A stretch of DNA of 12,486 bases from Clostridiales bacterium (GCA_004553715.1 SFKP01000025.1:1-12486), one strand, 5' to 3'; shown: positions 1 through 7,663, numbered from the stretch's first letter. Notes: generated by a model from the sequence alone, not told the origin. Program-made: numbers and translations.

Positions 1-54
1 AGCGAATGCGAGTGGCAGATATTTCGTACTTTCTTCGCAGGAAGTCTAAGCTAA
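1..54 (+). CDS. possible 3' end of a truncated plus-strand gene
   Basis: Frame 1 is open from the window edge and ends with TAA at 52-54, giving a tail of 17 residues (ends ..FRTFFAGSLS). The stretch is clearly richer in G and C than the DNA just after it, which hints at coding sequence. Nothing else supports it: there is no family match I recognise and no terminator hairpin follows. It could equally be non-coding sequence. Confidence 0.25.
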   Translation, partial: SECEWQIFRTFFAGSLS

Positions 55-59
55 ATGCT

Positions 60-326
60 TTATTTCTTATTCTTTAATATTATTATCTCCCATATTCTTC
101 TTATTAATTTTAATGATAATGTCGATAATGTAAAACCTATTACAGGAACTAAGGAACTTAACGCTATCTTATTGGTATGTCTTATTAGATATGAATAAAT
201 AATAACTACTATATAAGTTAAAATCATTATACAGATTCTTCTTGTCCAACTCGTTTCCCAAGCTTTGTCCTGCTCGACTCTTTTATTTCTTTGCTTTATT
301 TGTTCAATTTCTTTCTCTATTTCCAT
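60..326 (-). CDS. small two-TM membrane protein of unknown function (88 aa)
   Basis: The protein begins with a charged, Glu/Lys/Arg-rich segment (residues 1-28) carrying the stretch DKAWETSWTRR. Two hydrophobic segments follow (about 29-47 and 55-75), then a short basic tail ending in KNKK. This layout (charged N-terminus, W-x-T-S-W-T-R-R, two membrane spans) matches a small conserved protein that I recall as hypothetical in many bacteria; no function is known to me. The ATG is preceded on the minus strand by AAAAGGAAA about 8-10 bases upstream, a usable ribosome binding site. It is transcribed away from the 176-aa gene, and no partner gene is visible. Length and composition look intact. Confidence 0.8.
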   Translation of the reverse strand: MEIEKEIEQIKQRNKRVEQDKAWETSWTRRICIMILTYIVVIIYSYLIRHTNKIALSSLVPVIGFTLSTLSLKLIRRIWEIIILKNKK

Positions 327-457
327 AATTTTTATTTCCTTTTCTGTTTATATTATTATTTTTTAATAAAGCTACAAACATCTCTACATATTTTATTTAT
401 ATCATAAAACAATATTTTTCTCAATAATATATTTAGATTTTTGCTTTTTGGCACCTA

Positions 458-474
458 TTGGCATAAAATTTGCT
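458..474 (+). promoter_or_regulatory. sigma-54-like -24/-12 element
   Basis: The sequence TTGGCATAAAATTTGCT fits the sigma-54 consensus YTGGCACGRNNNTTGCW except at two positions (C and G after GGCA). The GG and GC pairs are spaced exactly 12 bases apart, as that family requires. A second TTGGCA lies ten bases upstream (448-453). It overlaps a good sigma-A promoter, so which one is used cannot be decided here. Confidence 0.35.
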
Positions 475-498
475 TTTTTTTCCAATTTATGGTATAAT
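470..498 (+). promoter_or_regulatory. sigma-A-type promoter of the 176-aa gene
   Basis: TTGCTT (470-475) and TATAAT (493-498) are separated by 17 bases, with an extended -10 TG at 490-491. Transcription should start near 505. A very similar block (ATTTATGGTATAAT) precedes the 234-aa gene at 11288-11301. Confidence 0.7.
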
Positions 499-505
499 TG
501 TTAAT

Positions 506-565
506 GTCTTGATTATATTAAGACTGAGGGATTCCTCAAGTTGCTTTGCTACTGTATGTAGTAAA
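506..565 (+). promoter_or_regulatory. structured 5' leader of the 176-aa gene
   Basis: The roughly 110-base leader contains three small hairpins. The first pairs 506-513 with 517-524 (8 bp, one G-U). The second pairs TGAGG 525-529 with CCTCA 534-538, with GATT as loop. The third pairs CTAC with GTAG around 549-561. No T-tract follows any of them, so they are not terminators. I do not recognise a known riboswitch class. The first two share bases at their border and may be alternatives. Confidence 0.35.
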
Positions 566-618
566 ATTTAGAGTATACTATTTAGTCAAATTTCTAAAAA
601 ACACAAAGGAGGACACTT

Positions 619-1149
619 ATGAAAAAATTTGATGAAATAGACCTTAGCCAGGCCAATGTAGACATTCTGGATTTGTTCACTAATAATGTTTTGGATATTA
701 TCTTCCAATACATCGTAGGAGGAATACTTCAGTATAAAAACTTTTTCTGTATTCAGGTGCCATCAATCTTGTCGTCTGATTTCTTTGCACTTGAAGAACA
801 AGGGATAACAGTTACTACTATGTCATGCGGAAACGCAGACAACGCAGAATTTGGAGTCCTTATGTTTTCTTCCAATGAGGAAGTATTACATGTTTCTCAT
901 TGTAAAGAAATTATATTGGATTCAATAACTTCAAATGCTTGTTCCGTCTTGTCTAGCATATTGTTGCTTTTGTATTATGCTTGGGAACGGATATGTTCTG
1001 ATGGAGACGAAACATCTGATTTAAGATGTCTTTTTATGACTGTAGAAAATCTATTGGACGAGATAGATCGACAGTTTGAAATGTTGAAAAAAAGCTCCTC
1101 TTGCAGTGAGCCATATGCTTTTTCGTTAGATTTCGATTTCGGAATTTAA
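619..1149 (+). CDS. orphan protein of unknown function (176 aa)
   Basis: I recognise no family. The start ATG has an excellent ribosome binding site, AAAGGAGG (605-612), six bases upstream. The protein is probably soluble, with a hydrophobic helix-like stretch around 110-122 (SSILLLLYYAW), several cysteines and an acidic C-terminus ending DFDFGI. It is a stand-alone unit with promoter, structured leader and terminator. Base and codon use are less AT-biased than in the neighbouring operon (more TTG, GAC, GTC, CGA), which suggests recent acquisition. It carries the window's only in-frame CGG that is not at a gene break (988-990, codon 124). Read in frame it is Arg and the 176-aa product results. 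If CGG caused a +1 shift here, translation would stop about 11 codons later at 1022-1024. The even codon pattern after 990 favours the longer product. Confidence 0.75.
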   Translation: MKKFDEIDLSQANVDILDLFTNNVLDIIFQYIVGGILQYKNFFCIQVPSILSSDFFALEEQGITVTTMSCGNADNAEFGVLMFSSNEEVLHVSHCKEIILDSITSNACSVLSSILLLLYYAWERICSDGDETSDLRCLFMTVENLLDEIDRQFEMLKKSSSCSEPYAFSLDFDFGI

Positions 1150-1168
1150 GGTTAAGGTTTTTTACTCT

Positions 1169-1209
1169 AAACGAGAGGCAAGCTTTGCTTTCCTCTCGTT
1201 TCTTTTTTT
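1169..1209 (+). terminator. intrinsic terminator of the 176-aa gene
   Basis: A perfect 10-bp stem AAACGAGAGG (1169-1178) / CCTCTCGTTT (1192-1201) is extended inside by AAGC/GCTT and followed by a T-rich tract to 1209. On the minus strand no T-tract follows, so it does not obviously end the convergent holA operon. Confidence 0.9.
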
Positions 1210-1214
1210 ATCCA

Positions 1215-1388
1215 CTATATAAATAGAAGCATTAATCCTCCTATTATGCTAAGTATAAATCCTGTTATTTTTAATCCTAATGTTCCTTCATTTTGGTCTC
1301 CAAAACTAAAAGCTTTTTTTGTTATTTGTCTTGCATCAAATATTAATATTACTCCTACCATGATGATTAATGTTCCTAATAGTTTCAT
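1215..1388 (-). CDS. small two-TM membrane protein (57 aa), last gene of the murB-holA operon
   Basis: The minus strand from the ATG at 1386-1388 to the TAG at 1215-1217 encodes 57 residues. A ribosome binding site GAAGGGAG lies 6-8 bases upstream. There are two hydrophobic segments (about 3-17, LLGTLIIMVGVILIF, and about 42-57, GFILSIIGGLMLLFI) joined by a polar loop DARQITKKAFSFGDQNEG. It begins 18 bases after the holA stop on the same strand, so it is almost certainly co-transcribed. I know no function; the shape is that of a small integral membrane protein. The match of start, ribosome binding site and spacing makes it convincing despite its size. Confidence 0.75.
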   Translation of the reverse strand: MKLLGTLIIMVGVILIFDARQITKKAFSFGDQNEGTLGLKITGFILSIIGGLMLLFI

Positions 1389-1406
1389 TTTTTATTCTCC
1401 CTTCAT

Positions 1407-2418
1407 TTAGCTACAATATGTACATAAAACTGTATCTAATCCTATATTTATATCTATTAATCCTTTTTTTGCATTATAATCTAAATTTATTAATTGTTTT
1501 AAAATATTTAATAATTCTTCTTCTTTAAAATATCTTGCCTGCATGCTATATTTTGTTGTTAAAAACATCTGATTTGGCTTTAAATTCAAACTTTCTGCTA
1601 AATTTTTGTTATACTTTTTTGCTAGGATTGTAATATACAGTTTCTTAAAATGTCCATATAATGTAATTAAAATTTTTTGTATTGGTTCTTTATTATATAT
1701 CAATTCATGTAGTATTTCTAAGGCTTTTTTTATATTTTTTTTGCCTAAATTATCTGTTAAATCAAAAATAACACTATCAAAATCTTTTATAGACAATAAG
1801 TTTATTTCTGCTTCTGTTATAGTTCCATTTGGTCCTACATATTCAATAAGTTTTCGTATTTCGTTAATTAAATTTTGCATATTTAAACCGCAAATATCTA
1901 TAAATAAATTTGCTGTTTGTACATCAATATTTACTTTGTATTGCGCACAAATTTTTCTTATCATCTCTGATAATTGAGCTGGTTTTAGTCTTTTAAATTC
2001 TAATACAGTTCCATATTCTTGTATTGCTTTTTGTAGCTTGTTTTTTATAACAGTTGTTTCTACAAACACTAAAACTACACTTTCTTTTATTAAATCAATG
2101 TTTTCCTCTATATATTTTGCAAGAATATTTTCCATCTTGTTTTGTACCTTAACATCTTCTTCTCTCTCTTCGTCATCTGTTTTATGTCTTTTAAATAAAC
2201 CTGAATTTTTAACTATAATTAACTTTTTTTTGAATCCAAATGGTGGCATTTCAATATTTGCAATAAGTGTATCTACGTTGTTTTCATCAATTCCGAATAT
2301 AATTTATTCCTAATATTAACTCTCCAAAAGCTTTTTTTATTTCTTTTAATTTCTTTTCTAATAAGTATTCCTCTTCTCCATATAACAAATAAATAGAATT
2401 TAATTCTTCTTTTAGCAA
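1407..2418 (-). CDS. holA: DNA polymerase III subunit delta, needs a +1 frameshift at a CGG codon
   Basis: Delta is the clamp-loader subunit that opens the beta sliding clamp at the replication fork. Reading starts at a TTG (2416-2418) eight bases after GGAGG (2427-2431) and gives MLKEELNSIYLLYGEEEYLL.., the typical N-terminus of Gram-positive delta. At codon 42 the frame meets CGG (2293-2295) and would stop two codons later at TGA. Skipping the C gives GGA ATT GAT and continues in the frame that encodes IDENNVDTLIANIEMPPFGFKKKLIIVKN and the rest of the protein. The joined product is 336 aa, the normal length. No other lesion is present. The gene starts 17 bases after ruvC, in the same operon. 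Alternatives are a sequencing insertion or a fresh pseudogene; both are unlikely given the same pattern in three other genes. Confidence 0.85.
2292..2295 (-). other. +1 frameshift site in holA (CGG-A)
   Basis: Coding-strand context is TAT ATT CGG AAT TGA. Skipping the C of CGG gives ATT GGA ATT GAT. The in-frame stop comes two codons after CGG. The residue at this point is variable in delta subunits as far as I recall, so the decoded amino acid cannot be confirmed from conservation here. Confidence 0.7.
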
Positions 2419-2435
2419 CTATTTTTCCTCCTGTT

Positions 2436-2922
2436 TTATAATTTTTGTGAAAACTTTGCAGAATGTGCGTGGCATATTCCCATTGCCATACTGTCTGTAA
2501 TATCATCTAATTTTGGTAAAGTTTCAACATTTAATATTGTTTTTACCATCTTTTGTACCTGTATTTTGTCTGCTCTACCATAACCTGCAACTGCTTGTTT
2601 TACTTGAAGTGGTGTATATTCATATGTTGGAATATTGTTTCTATAGCCAACTAGCAATACTATTCCTCTTGCTTGCGCAACATGAAGCGCCGTTTTTACA
2701 TTTTGATTGAAAAACAATTCTTCTATTGAAAGTGCATCAGGAGAAAATTCATCTATTATCATTTGAAGCTCATCATAAATTTTATTAAGTCTTTCTGGAA
2801 ATGATACCCCTGCTTTTGTTGTTACTGCACCTGATGTTATTAAATTAAATTTATTTCCAACATAATCAATTATGCTATACCCGAGTTATAGCATATCCTG
2901 GATCTATCCCTAAAATACGCAT
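2436..2922 (-). CDS. ruvC: Holliday junction resolvase RuvC, needs a +1 frameshift at a CGG codon
   Basis: RuvC cuts four-way junctions symmetrically during recombination and replication-fork repair, working with RuvAB. The ATG (2920-2922) follows TAGGAGAT by a few bases and lies 8 bases after the stop of the preceding gene. The first 13 residues MRILGIDPGYAIT hold catalytic Asp7. Codon 14 is CGG (2881-2883), and the frame would stop two codons later at TAG. Skipping the C gives GGG TAT AGC ATA, that is the T-G-Y motif conserved in RuvC. The restored protein is 161 aa with the remaining acidic residues in place: Glu67 in SIEEL, Asp140 and Asp143 in LDDITDSMAMGICHAH. There is no other defect. 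The exact fit of Gly14 is strong evidence that the C is the extra base. Confidence 0.9.
2880..2883 (-). other. +1 frameshift site in ruvC (CGG-G)
   Basis: Coding-strand context is ATA ACT CGG GTA TAG. Skipping the C yields ACT GGG TAT AGC (T-G-Y-S). The Gly is a conserved RuvC residue, so removing the C rather than a G is the only single-base change that restores the motif. Confidence 0.8.
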
Positions 2923-2930
2923 CTTATCTC

Positions 2931-4976
2931 CTATATTTTTTCATATATTATTCTAAATATTTCTGCAACGCTCCAAGCCTGTGCCATTGTGCCTTTTGGT
3001 AAATATGGATGTTTTGAATCATAAAGTTCTCCAATAGTTCCTAATGTACCTCTTGTAGTCATTTCATTTAAAAAGGTTTTTTCTGTTTGAGATTTAAATA
3101 ACATTATTTTTTCTTCTAATTCTTTTTTTAATTTTTTATTTTTTTCTGAATAGTATGCATTTTTTAATGCATCATAATATAAACCTAAAAGCCATGGCCA
3201 AGTTATTCCTTGATGATAACTAGAGTCTCTTTTAAATGCATTTCCTTCATATATATCAATATATCCCGGCTCACCTTTTGCTAATGTTTTTAAACCATAT
3301 TTATTTTTCAGTTTTTTCTCTACTACTGCCAATATATTTTTTGCTATCTCAGAATTTGGTTCAATTACAGGATATGTTAGTGATAAAGCAAATAATTGAT
3401 TTGGTCTTATTTTATCATCTCCTAAAACATCATATAAACATTGTTTCTTAGGATTATAAAATTTATTTTTAAAAGCTTCTTTAGTTTTCTTAGCCATTTG
3501 CTCATAATGTTTTGCATCTTTTGTTTTATGAAATCTTTTGCTTAAATTCTCCATGATTTTTAGAGCATTATACCACATGCTGTTTATTTCTACAGCTTTG
3601 CCATTTCTCGGTGTGAAAGCATGATTTCCATATTTTGCATCCATCCATGTATTTTGTGTGTTTTCTGTTCCAGAAGATATTAAAAAATCTTTGTCTAAGT
3701 AAATATTATTGTCATCAATATCTATACCCTTAACATAATTTTCAATTATTGAAGTTAGTTTATCATAAAAGTTTTCCTTTATGAAAGTATAATCTCCTGT
3801 ATAATCTAAGTATTTTTGTATTTCTTCAAAAAGAAGTAAAGAACTGTCCACACTATTATAAAGCGGTCTGTTATCATAACCTGAGTATCCATTAGGTACA
3901 AGTCCTAATTTTATATCTTTTATAGATGTAAGCAAAACTTCTCTTGCTATTTTATATTTTTTAGTCATAAGAAGTAATCCCTCAAACGCAATTAAAGTAT
4001 CTCTTCCCCAGTCTAAGAACCATGGATAACCCGCAATTATTGTGTGATAACCAAAAGTTGGTCTAAATACTATAAAATTATCTATTGCAATAGTAAAATA
4101 TTTCAAAAATTCCTGTTCAATTTTTTCTTCTTTTGTTGCATCTTCTATTTTATATTTCTTAGGTATCATCTGAGATTCATACATTAATTCATTTATTCTA
4201 ATTATTTCCTTATTGATTACTGTTTTTGCATTCTTTTCTTCAATATTTTCTTCTAAAGAACATATGAATGAAATTTCTTTTTCAGAATTTGCAGGAACAT
4301 TTACTTCATACCTTCCTGGAACTAATAAATTTTCTTCTGGAAAAAATCCTCTTTTTTCTTCTTCGATATATAGCATGTTTTGAAAGTTATCATTAAAATG
4401 CTCTATATATTTGCCAGTAGATAAATTCATATATACCGGCGTGGTAGATTCGCCATTTATTTCTAGCTTTACTTTTTGTTTATTTATCTGTTGTCTTGCT
4501 GTAAGCTTTATGTTTGTAGTCATTATATGAAAATCTCTAAAGTTCATAACAGGTGTTATTGTAAAGTTTGCTTCTTCGCCTTCATTCTTTATTCTATACA
4601 AAACGCAAACTGTATTATGTCCATGTTCTAGACATATTAGTTTTTTAATTATCATGTTTTTTATTTTATAAGTAAAAATAGGTATATAGATTTTTTCAAA
4701 TTCTTCTAGATATTTATAGCCTTCTGAAATATAATTTTTACAGATATTAGAATATAAATTAAATTGTTCATCTCCAATCTTAACACTTTCATCTAATTTA
4801 GAAAGTATTAAATAGCGCTTAGCAGGAGGTGTAAGTGGTGCAATTAGTAATCCATGATATTTTCTCGTGTTTATACCTAGCACTGTTGAAGCGCTATAAC
4901 CACCTATACCATTTGTAATTAACCATTCTTTTTCAATTCCATCTTTTAAATTCATCTGTGATTTTTCTAATTTCAT
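2931..4976 (-). CDS. glycogen-debranching-type amylo-alpha-1,6-glucosidase (archaeal/bacterial GDE family)
   Basis: Expected to hydrolyse alpha-1,6 branch linkages of glycogen-like glucans in the cytoplasm (no signal peptide). The N-terminal domain carries EWLITNGIGGYSASTVLGINTRKYHGLL, typical of GDE_N. The C-terminal (alpha/alpha)6-barrel domain has the family landmarks IAGYPWFLDWGRDTLIAFEG, then TWMDAKYG..TPRNGKAVEINSMWYNAL, and HQGITWPWLLGLYYDAL. The likely start is ATG 4974-4976 (681 aa), preceded by AGTGGGTG with 6 bases spacing; a GTG three codons upstream (4983-4985) is possible. Length is normal. It lies 19 bases after yvcK and 8 bases before ruvC, so it is an unusual metabolic member of a cell-wall/DNA operon. 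The frame is intact and contains no in-frame CGG. Confidence 0.9.
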   Translation of the reverse strand: MKLEKSQMNLKDGIEKEWLITNGIGGYSASTVLGINTRKYHGLLIAPLTPPAKRYLILSKLDESVKIGDEQFNLYSNICKNYISEGYKYLEEFEKIYIPIFTYKIKNMIIKKLICLEHGHNTVCVLYRIKNEGEEANFTITPVMNFRDFHIMTTNIKLTARQQINKQKVKLEINGESTTPVYMNLSTGKYIEHFNDNFQNMLYIEEEKRGFFPEENLLVPGRYEVNVPANSEKEISFICSLEENIEEKNAKTVINKEIIRINELMYESQMIPKKYKIEDATKEEKIEQEFLKYFTIAIDNFIVFRPTFGYHTIIAGYPWFLDWGRDTLIAFEGLLLMTKKYKIAREVLLTSIKDIKLGLVPNGYSGYDNRPLYNSVDSSLLLFEEIQKYLDYTGDYTFIKENFYDKLTSIIENYVKGIDIDDNNIYLDKDFLISSGTENTQNTWMDAKYGNHAFTPRNGKAVEINSMWYNALKIMENLSKRFHKTKDAKHYEQMAKKTKEAFKNKFYNPKKQCLYDVLGDDKIRPNQLFALSLTYPVIEPNSEIAKNILAVVEKKLKNKYGLKTLAKGEPGYIDIYEGNAFKRDSSYHQGITWPWLLGLYYDALKNAYYSEKNKKLKKELEEKIMLFKSQTEKTFLNEMTTRGTLGTIGELYDSKHPYLPKGTMAQAWSVAEIFRIIYEKI

Positions 4977-4995
4977 TAGTAGCACCCACTTTTAC

Positions 4996-6519
4996 TTATT
5001 TTTTCTTTTTCTTAAGCGTTTCTTCTATATATCTTTTTTTTTCCTTTTTTTCTTCTGCCTTTGTAATTTTATTGACTTGTTCTTGAAGTTTTCTATTTTC
5101 TTTTCTTGTTTCATCACTATTTTGTATAGATTCAATTCTGTCGCTGTATTTTTCTCTAAATTTACTTCGTTTTCTGTTTTTTAATATTTTTTCTTTTTGT
5201 CTTGGTAGTTTTGCTGATTTTCTTTCTTTTTTTGATAACTTCTGTTGTTCTTTTAATTTTGAATTTAATAAAATATATTGTTCATCATCTTGCTTATCTT
5301 TATATTTTAACTCATTACATATTAATTCTATAATTTGCTTTGCTAATGCATCTGAATCATGTCTTATATATTCTCCATCAATACAAGAAACATCTGCTTT
5401 TATAACTCGTACACCTTTTAAATTTTCTGTATCTACTTGGACTAAATTAGCTCCTTCTTTATTGTATTTTCTTAAGAATTCAGGAATTATTTCTCCATTA
5501 TCACATATACAATAATCTATCATATCTTTACCAGCATGCTCCTCTATTGCTTGTAAATGTTCTGATAAATCATAATCATCTGTAAGCCCTGGCTCTGTCA
5601 TAATATTTGATATATATATTTTAATTGCTTTACTTTCTTTAATTGTTTTTGCAACATTTTTTATTAATAGATTTGGTATAACATTTGTATAAAGATTTCC
5701 TGGTCCTATTATAATTGCATCTGCTGCTTTAATTGCATCTAATACTCCTGGTGCTACTCTGCAATTTGATGGTGAAATATATACTCTGTTTATTTTGGTT
5801 ATTCTATTTGCTGTTTCTAATGCAATTCTTTCTTTTTCATCAATTACCATTCCATTTTCTAATTCTGCACATATTCTCATTTCATCTAATGTTACAGGTA
5901 AAGCTTTTCCTATCATAGATAGTATTTTTTTACTTTTTTCTATGCTTTGTGAAAAATCCCCAAAAATGTATTGAGCTGCTTCAAAATATAAATCTCCAAA
6001 ATCTACATTTTTCAATTTTGGGTCATCAAATTTATAATTCATTAATTTTTGCATTTCTTCAGTGTTTTGTGCTAATGCAATAATACTAGATTTTAGGTCC
6101 TCTGTTGGTTTATGAATTTTACTTCCATAAGTTGAAACAGTAACAATAGCAGTCAAATTATTTGTATAATTTTTTAAACCTTTAAGTACATTATTAAGTC
6201 CTGTTCCTCCACCTATTACTACAATATTCGGTCCTTTGTCTTTAACTCCTCTTGCATTTAACATTTCTTTGCTATCTAATTGATTCTCTTTTAATGATAT
6301 TGCAAGTGTTCTTCTTTGAGTAAATACAATACCCAAAATCATGGCAGTAAATCCTACTATAAATGTTAATACTATTTTTAAAATATCTTTAAAAAACAAT
6401 TCTTCTGCAACAAATATTTTTGCAAATCCATAGCAAATTAATACCATACCTATTATTGTTAGAAGTATCCATCTTTTAATTTTATTATTCCCTATTATTT
6501 TCTTTAAAAACTTTTTCAT
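4996..6519 (-). CDS. yvcK: YvcK/CofD-like protein with N-terminal membrane anchor
   Basis: YvcK proteins bind UDP-sugars and are needed for cell-wall synthesis and cell shape on gluconeogenic carbon sources. Two membrane segments (about 15-37 and 46-66) precede the CofD-like domain, which begins at VVIGGGTGLNNVLKGLKNYT (about 100-119). Other family blocks are GPGNLYTNVIPNLL and NIMTEPGLTDDYDLSEHLQAIEEHAG. The tail from about residue 420 is a Lys/Glu/Arg-rich, probably helical extension. One departure is striking: the usual ADDGGSSGRLR segment after TAIVTV is replaced by STYGSKIHKPTEDLKSS, so this ligand-binding loop has lost its Asp-Asp-Gly-Gly-Ser-Ser core. The ribosome binding site is AAAAGGAATG, a little far from the ATG. 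It sits 47 bases after murB, but the usual neighbours rapZ and whiA are absent. Confidence 0.88.
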   Translation of the reverse strand: MKKFLKKIIGNNKIKRWILLTIIGMVLICYGFAKIFVAEELFFKDILKIVLTFIVGFTAMILGIVFTQRRTLAISLKENQLDSKEMLNARGVKDKGPNIVVIGGGTGLNNVLKGLKNYTNNLTAIVTVSTYGSKIHKPTEDLKSSIIALAQNTEEMQKLMNYKFDDPKLKNVDFGDLYFEAAQYIFGDFSQSIEKSKKILSMIGKALPVTLDEMRICAELENGMVIDEKERIALETANRITKINRVYISPSNCRVAPGVLDAIKAADAIIIGPGNLYTNVIPNLLIKNVAKTIKESKAIKIYISNIMTEPGLTDDYDLSEHLQAIEEHAGKDMIDYCICDNGEIIPEFLRKYNKEGANLVQVDTENLKGVRVIKADVSCIDGEYIRHDSDALAKQIIELICNELKYKDKQDDEQYILLNSKLKEQQKLSKKERKSAKLPRQKEKILKNRKRSKFREKYSDRIESIQNSDETRKENRKLQEQVNKITKAEEKKEKKRYIEETLKKKKK

Positions 6520-6566
6520 TTTTTATAATCATTCCTTTTCAAAAATTCTAATTATTTTCTAACATT

Positions 6567-7469
6567 TTACTCGCCTAAAACTTTTATTTCTAATTCAATT
6601 TCTTTATTAAACTTTTCTTTTATTGTTTTTTTTATGTGTTCTACTAGTTTCAAAACATCTTCTGCTATGGCATTACCTGTATTTATAATAAAACCTGCAT
6701 GCTTTGTAGAAACCATTGCTCCACCTATTGAAAAACCTTTTAAACCTGCCTCCTCAATTAGCTTTGCTGTAATGAAATCTTTACCACGTTTAAATGTACT
6801 TCCTGCATTAGGCAAATCTACAGGCTGTTTTTCTATTCTTGAATTTATGTTTTGCTTCATTTGATTACTAATATCTTCTTTGCTTCCTTTAGTCATTTCT
6901 AGCACTGTACTTATAATAATAAGCGATTTATTTTCTGAAAAAATACTTGTTCTATAACTAAAATTATGTTCTTCTTTGCTAATTGTTTTTACCTCTAAAT
7001 TATCATTCATATAAGTCGTTTTAGAAACAATACTTTTCATTTCTCCGCCATAAGCTCCTGCATTCATAACAATTGCTCCACCAATTGTACCTGGTATTCC
7101 ATAAGCAAATTCTAGTCCTGAAAGTTCATTTTCTTTTGCTACCTTACATATCTTTGTAAGAGTTGCTCCTGCATCTACTATAATTTGATTATCTAATACT
7201 TGAATGTCATTCATTTCTAATTTAATAACAATTCCACGTATTCCGTTATCTTTTACCAATACATTCGAACCATTTCCAATTATAGTAAGTGGTAAATTTC
7301 TATTTTTTGCTATTTTTAAAACATATTTTAGATTTTCTAAATTTTTAATTTTCACAAATATATCTGCTGGTCCGCCTATTCTAAAAGTCGTATGTTTACT
7401 CATTGGCTCATCACATAAAATTTGCTCTTTAGATATATTTTTAATTAATTCATCATATATTTCTTGCAT
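6567..7469 (-). CDS. murB: UDP-N-acetylenolpyruvoylglucosamine reductase
   Basis: A cytoplasmic flavoenzyme that reduces UDP-GlcNAc-enolpyruvate to UDP-MurNAc with NADPH, the second committed step of peptidoglycan synthesis. It is 300 aa, normal for the type II family. The FAD-binding part has NGSNVLVKDNGIRGIVI (about 66-82) and LEFAYGIPGTIGGAIVMNAGAYGGE (119-143). Tyr172-Arg173 in FSYRTS, the proton-donating Ser224 in NAGSTFKRG and the C-terminal Glu294 in ELEIKVLG are present, with GLKGFSIGGAMVSTKHAGFIIN in between. The ATG has a GAGG six bases upstream and a promoter at 7521-7549. It is the first gene of the operon running through yvcK to holA. Confidence 0.96.
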   Translation of the reverse strand: MQEIYDELIKNISKEQILCDEPMSKHTTFRIGGPADIFVKIKNLENLKYVLKIAKNRNLPLTIIGNGSNVLVKDNGIRGIVIKLEMNDIQVLDNQIIVDAGATLTKICKVAKENELSGLEFAYGIPGTIGGAIVMNAGAYGGEMKSIVSKTTYMNDNLEVKTISKEEHNFSYRTSIFSENKSLIIISTVLEMTKGSKEDISNQMKQNINSRIEKQPVDLPNAGSTFKRGKDFITAKLIEEAGLKGFSIGGAMVSTKHAGFIINTGNAIAEDVLKLVEHIKKTIKEKFNKEIELEIKVLGE

Positions 7470-7520
7470 AAAAACCTCAATATATTTCTATTCTAATACA
7501 CATCTTTATATGCTTTTTAA

Positions 7521-7549
7521 ATTTTATCATTTTTTTATATCTTTTACAA
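7521..7549 (-). promoter_or_regulatory. sigma-A-type promoter of the murB operon
   Basis: On the minus strand TTGTAA (7544-7549) and TAAAAT (7521-7526) are 17 bases apart, with an extended -10 TG just before the hexamer. It lies about 50 bases upstream of the murB start and diverges from the udk promoter. Confidence 0.65.
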
Positions 7550-7599
7550 CATTTTTATTGTATTTTTTATCGCTCTCTAAAAAAACATTAACAAGTAGC

Positions 7600-7628
7600 T
7601 TGCTTTTACTACGTTTTTGGAGTAAAAT
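7600..7628 (+). promoter_or_regulatory. sigma-A-type promoter of udk
   Basis: TTGCTT (7600-7605) and TAAAAT (7623-7628) are 17 bases apart. The arms TTTTACT (7604-7610) and AGTAAAA (7621-7627) form an inverted repeat inside the promoter, which could be an operator, but no regulator is identifiable. Confidence 0.55.
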
Positions 7629-7663
7629 AGTTATAATGTTTATTTATGGAGGTTTTGATTAAT

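Noticed and set aside
2273..2506. 77-codon minus-strand open frame across the ruvC-holA junction
   Set aside because: It lies in a different frame from both genes, has no family match, and its region is fully explained by the ruvC end and the holA N-terminus.
7204..7662. 152-codon plus-strand open frame over the murB 5' end and promoter region
   Set aside because: It is antisense to murB, rich in Phe/Ser/Leu from AT-rich complement, and has no good ribosome binding site. It is a shadow of murB.
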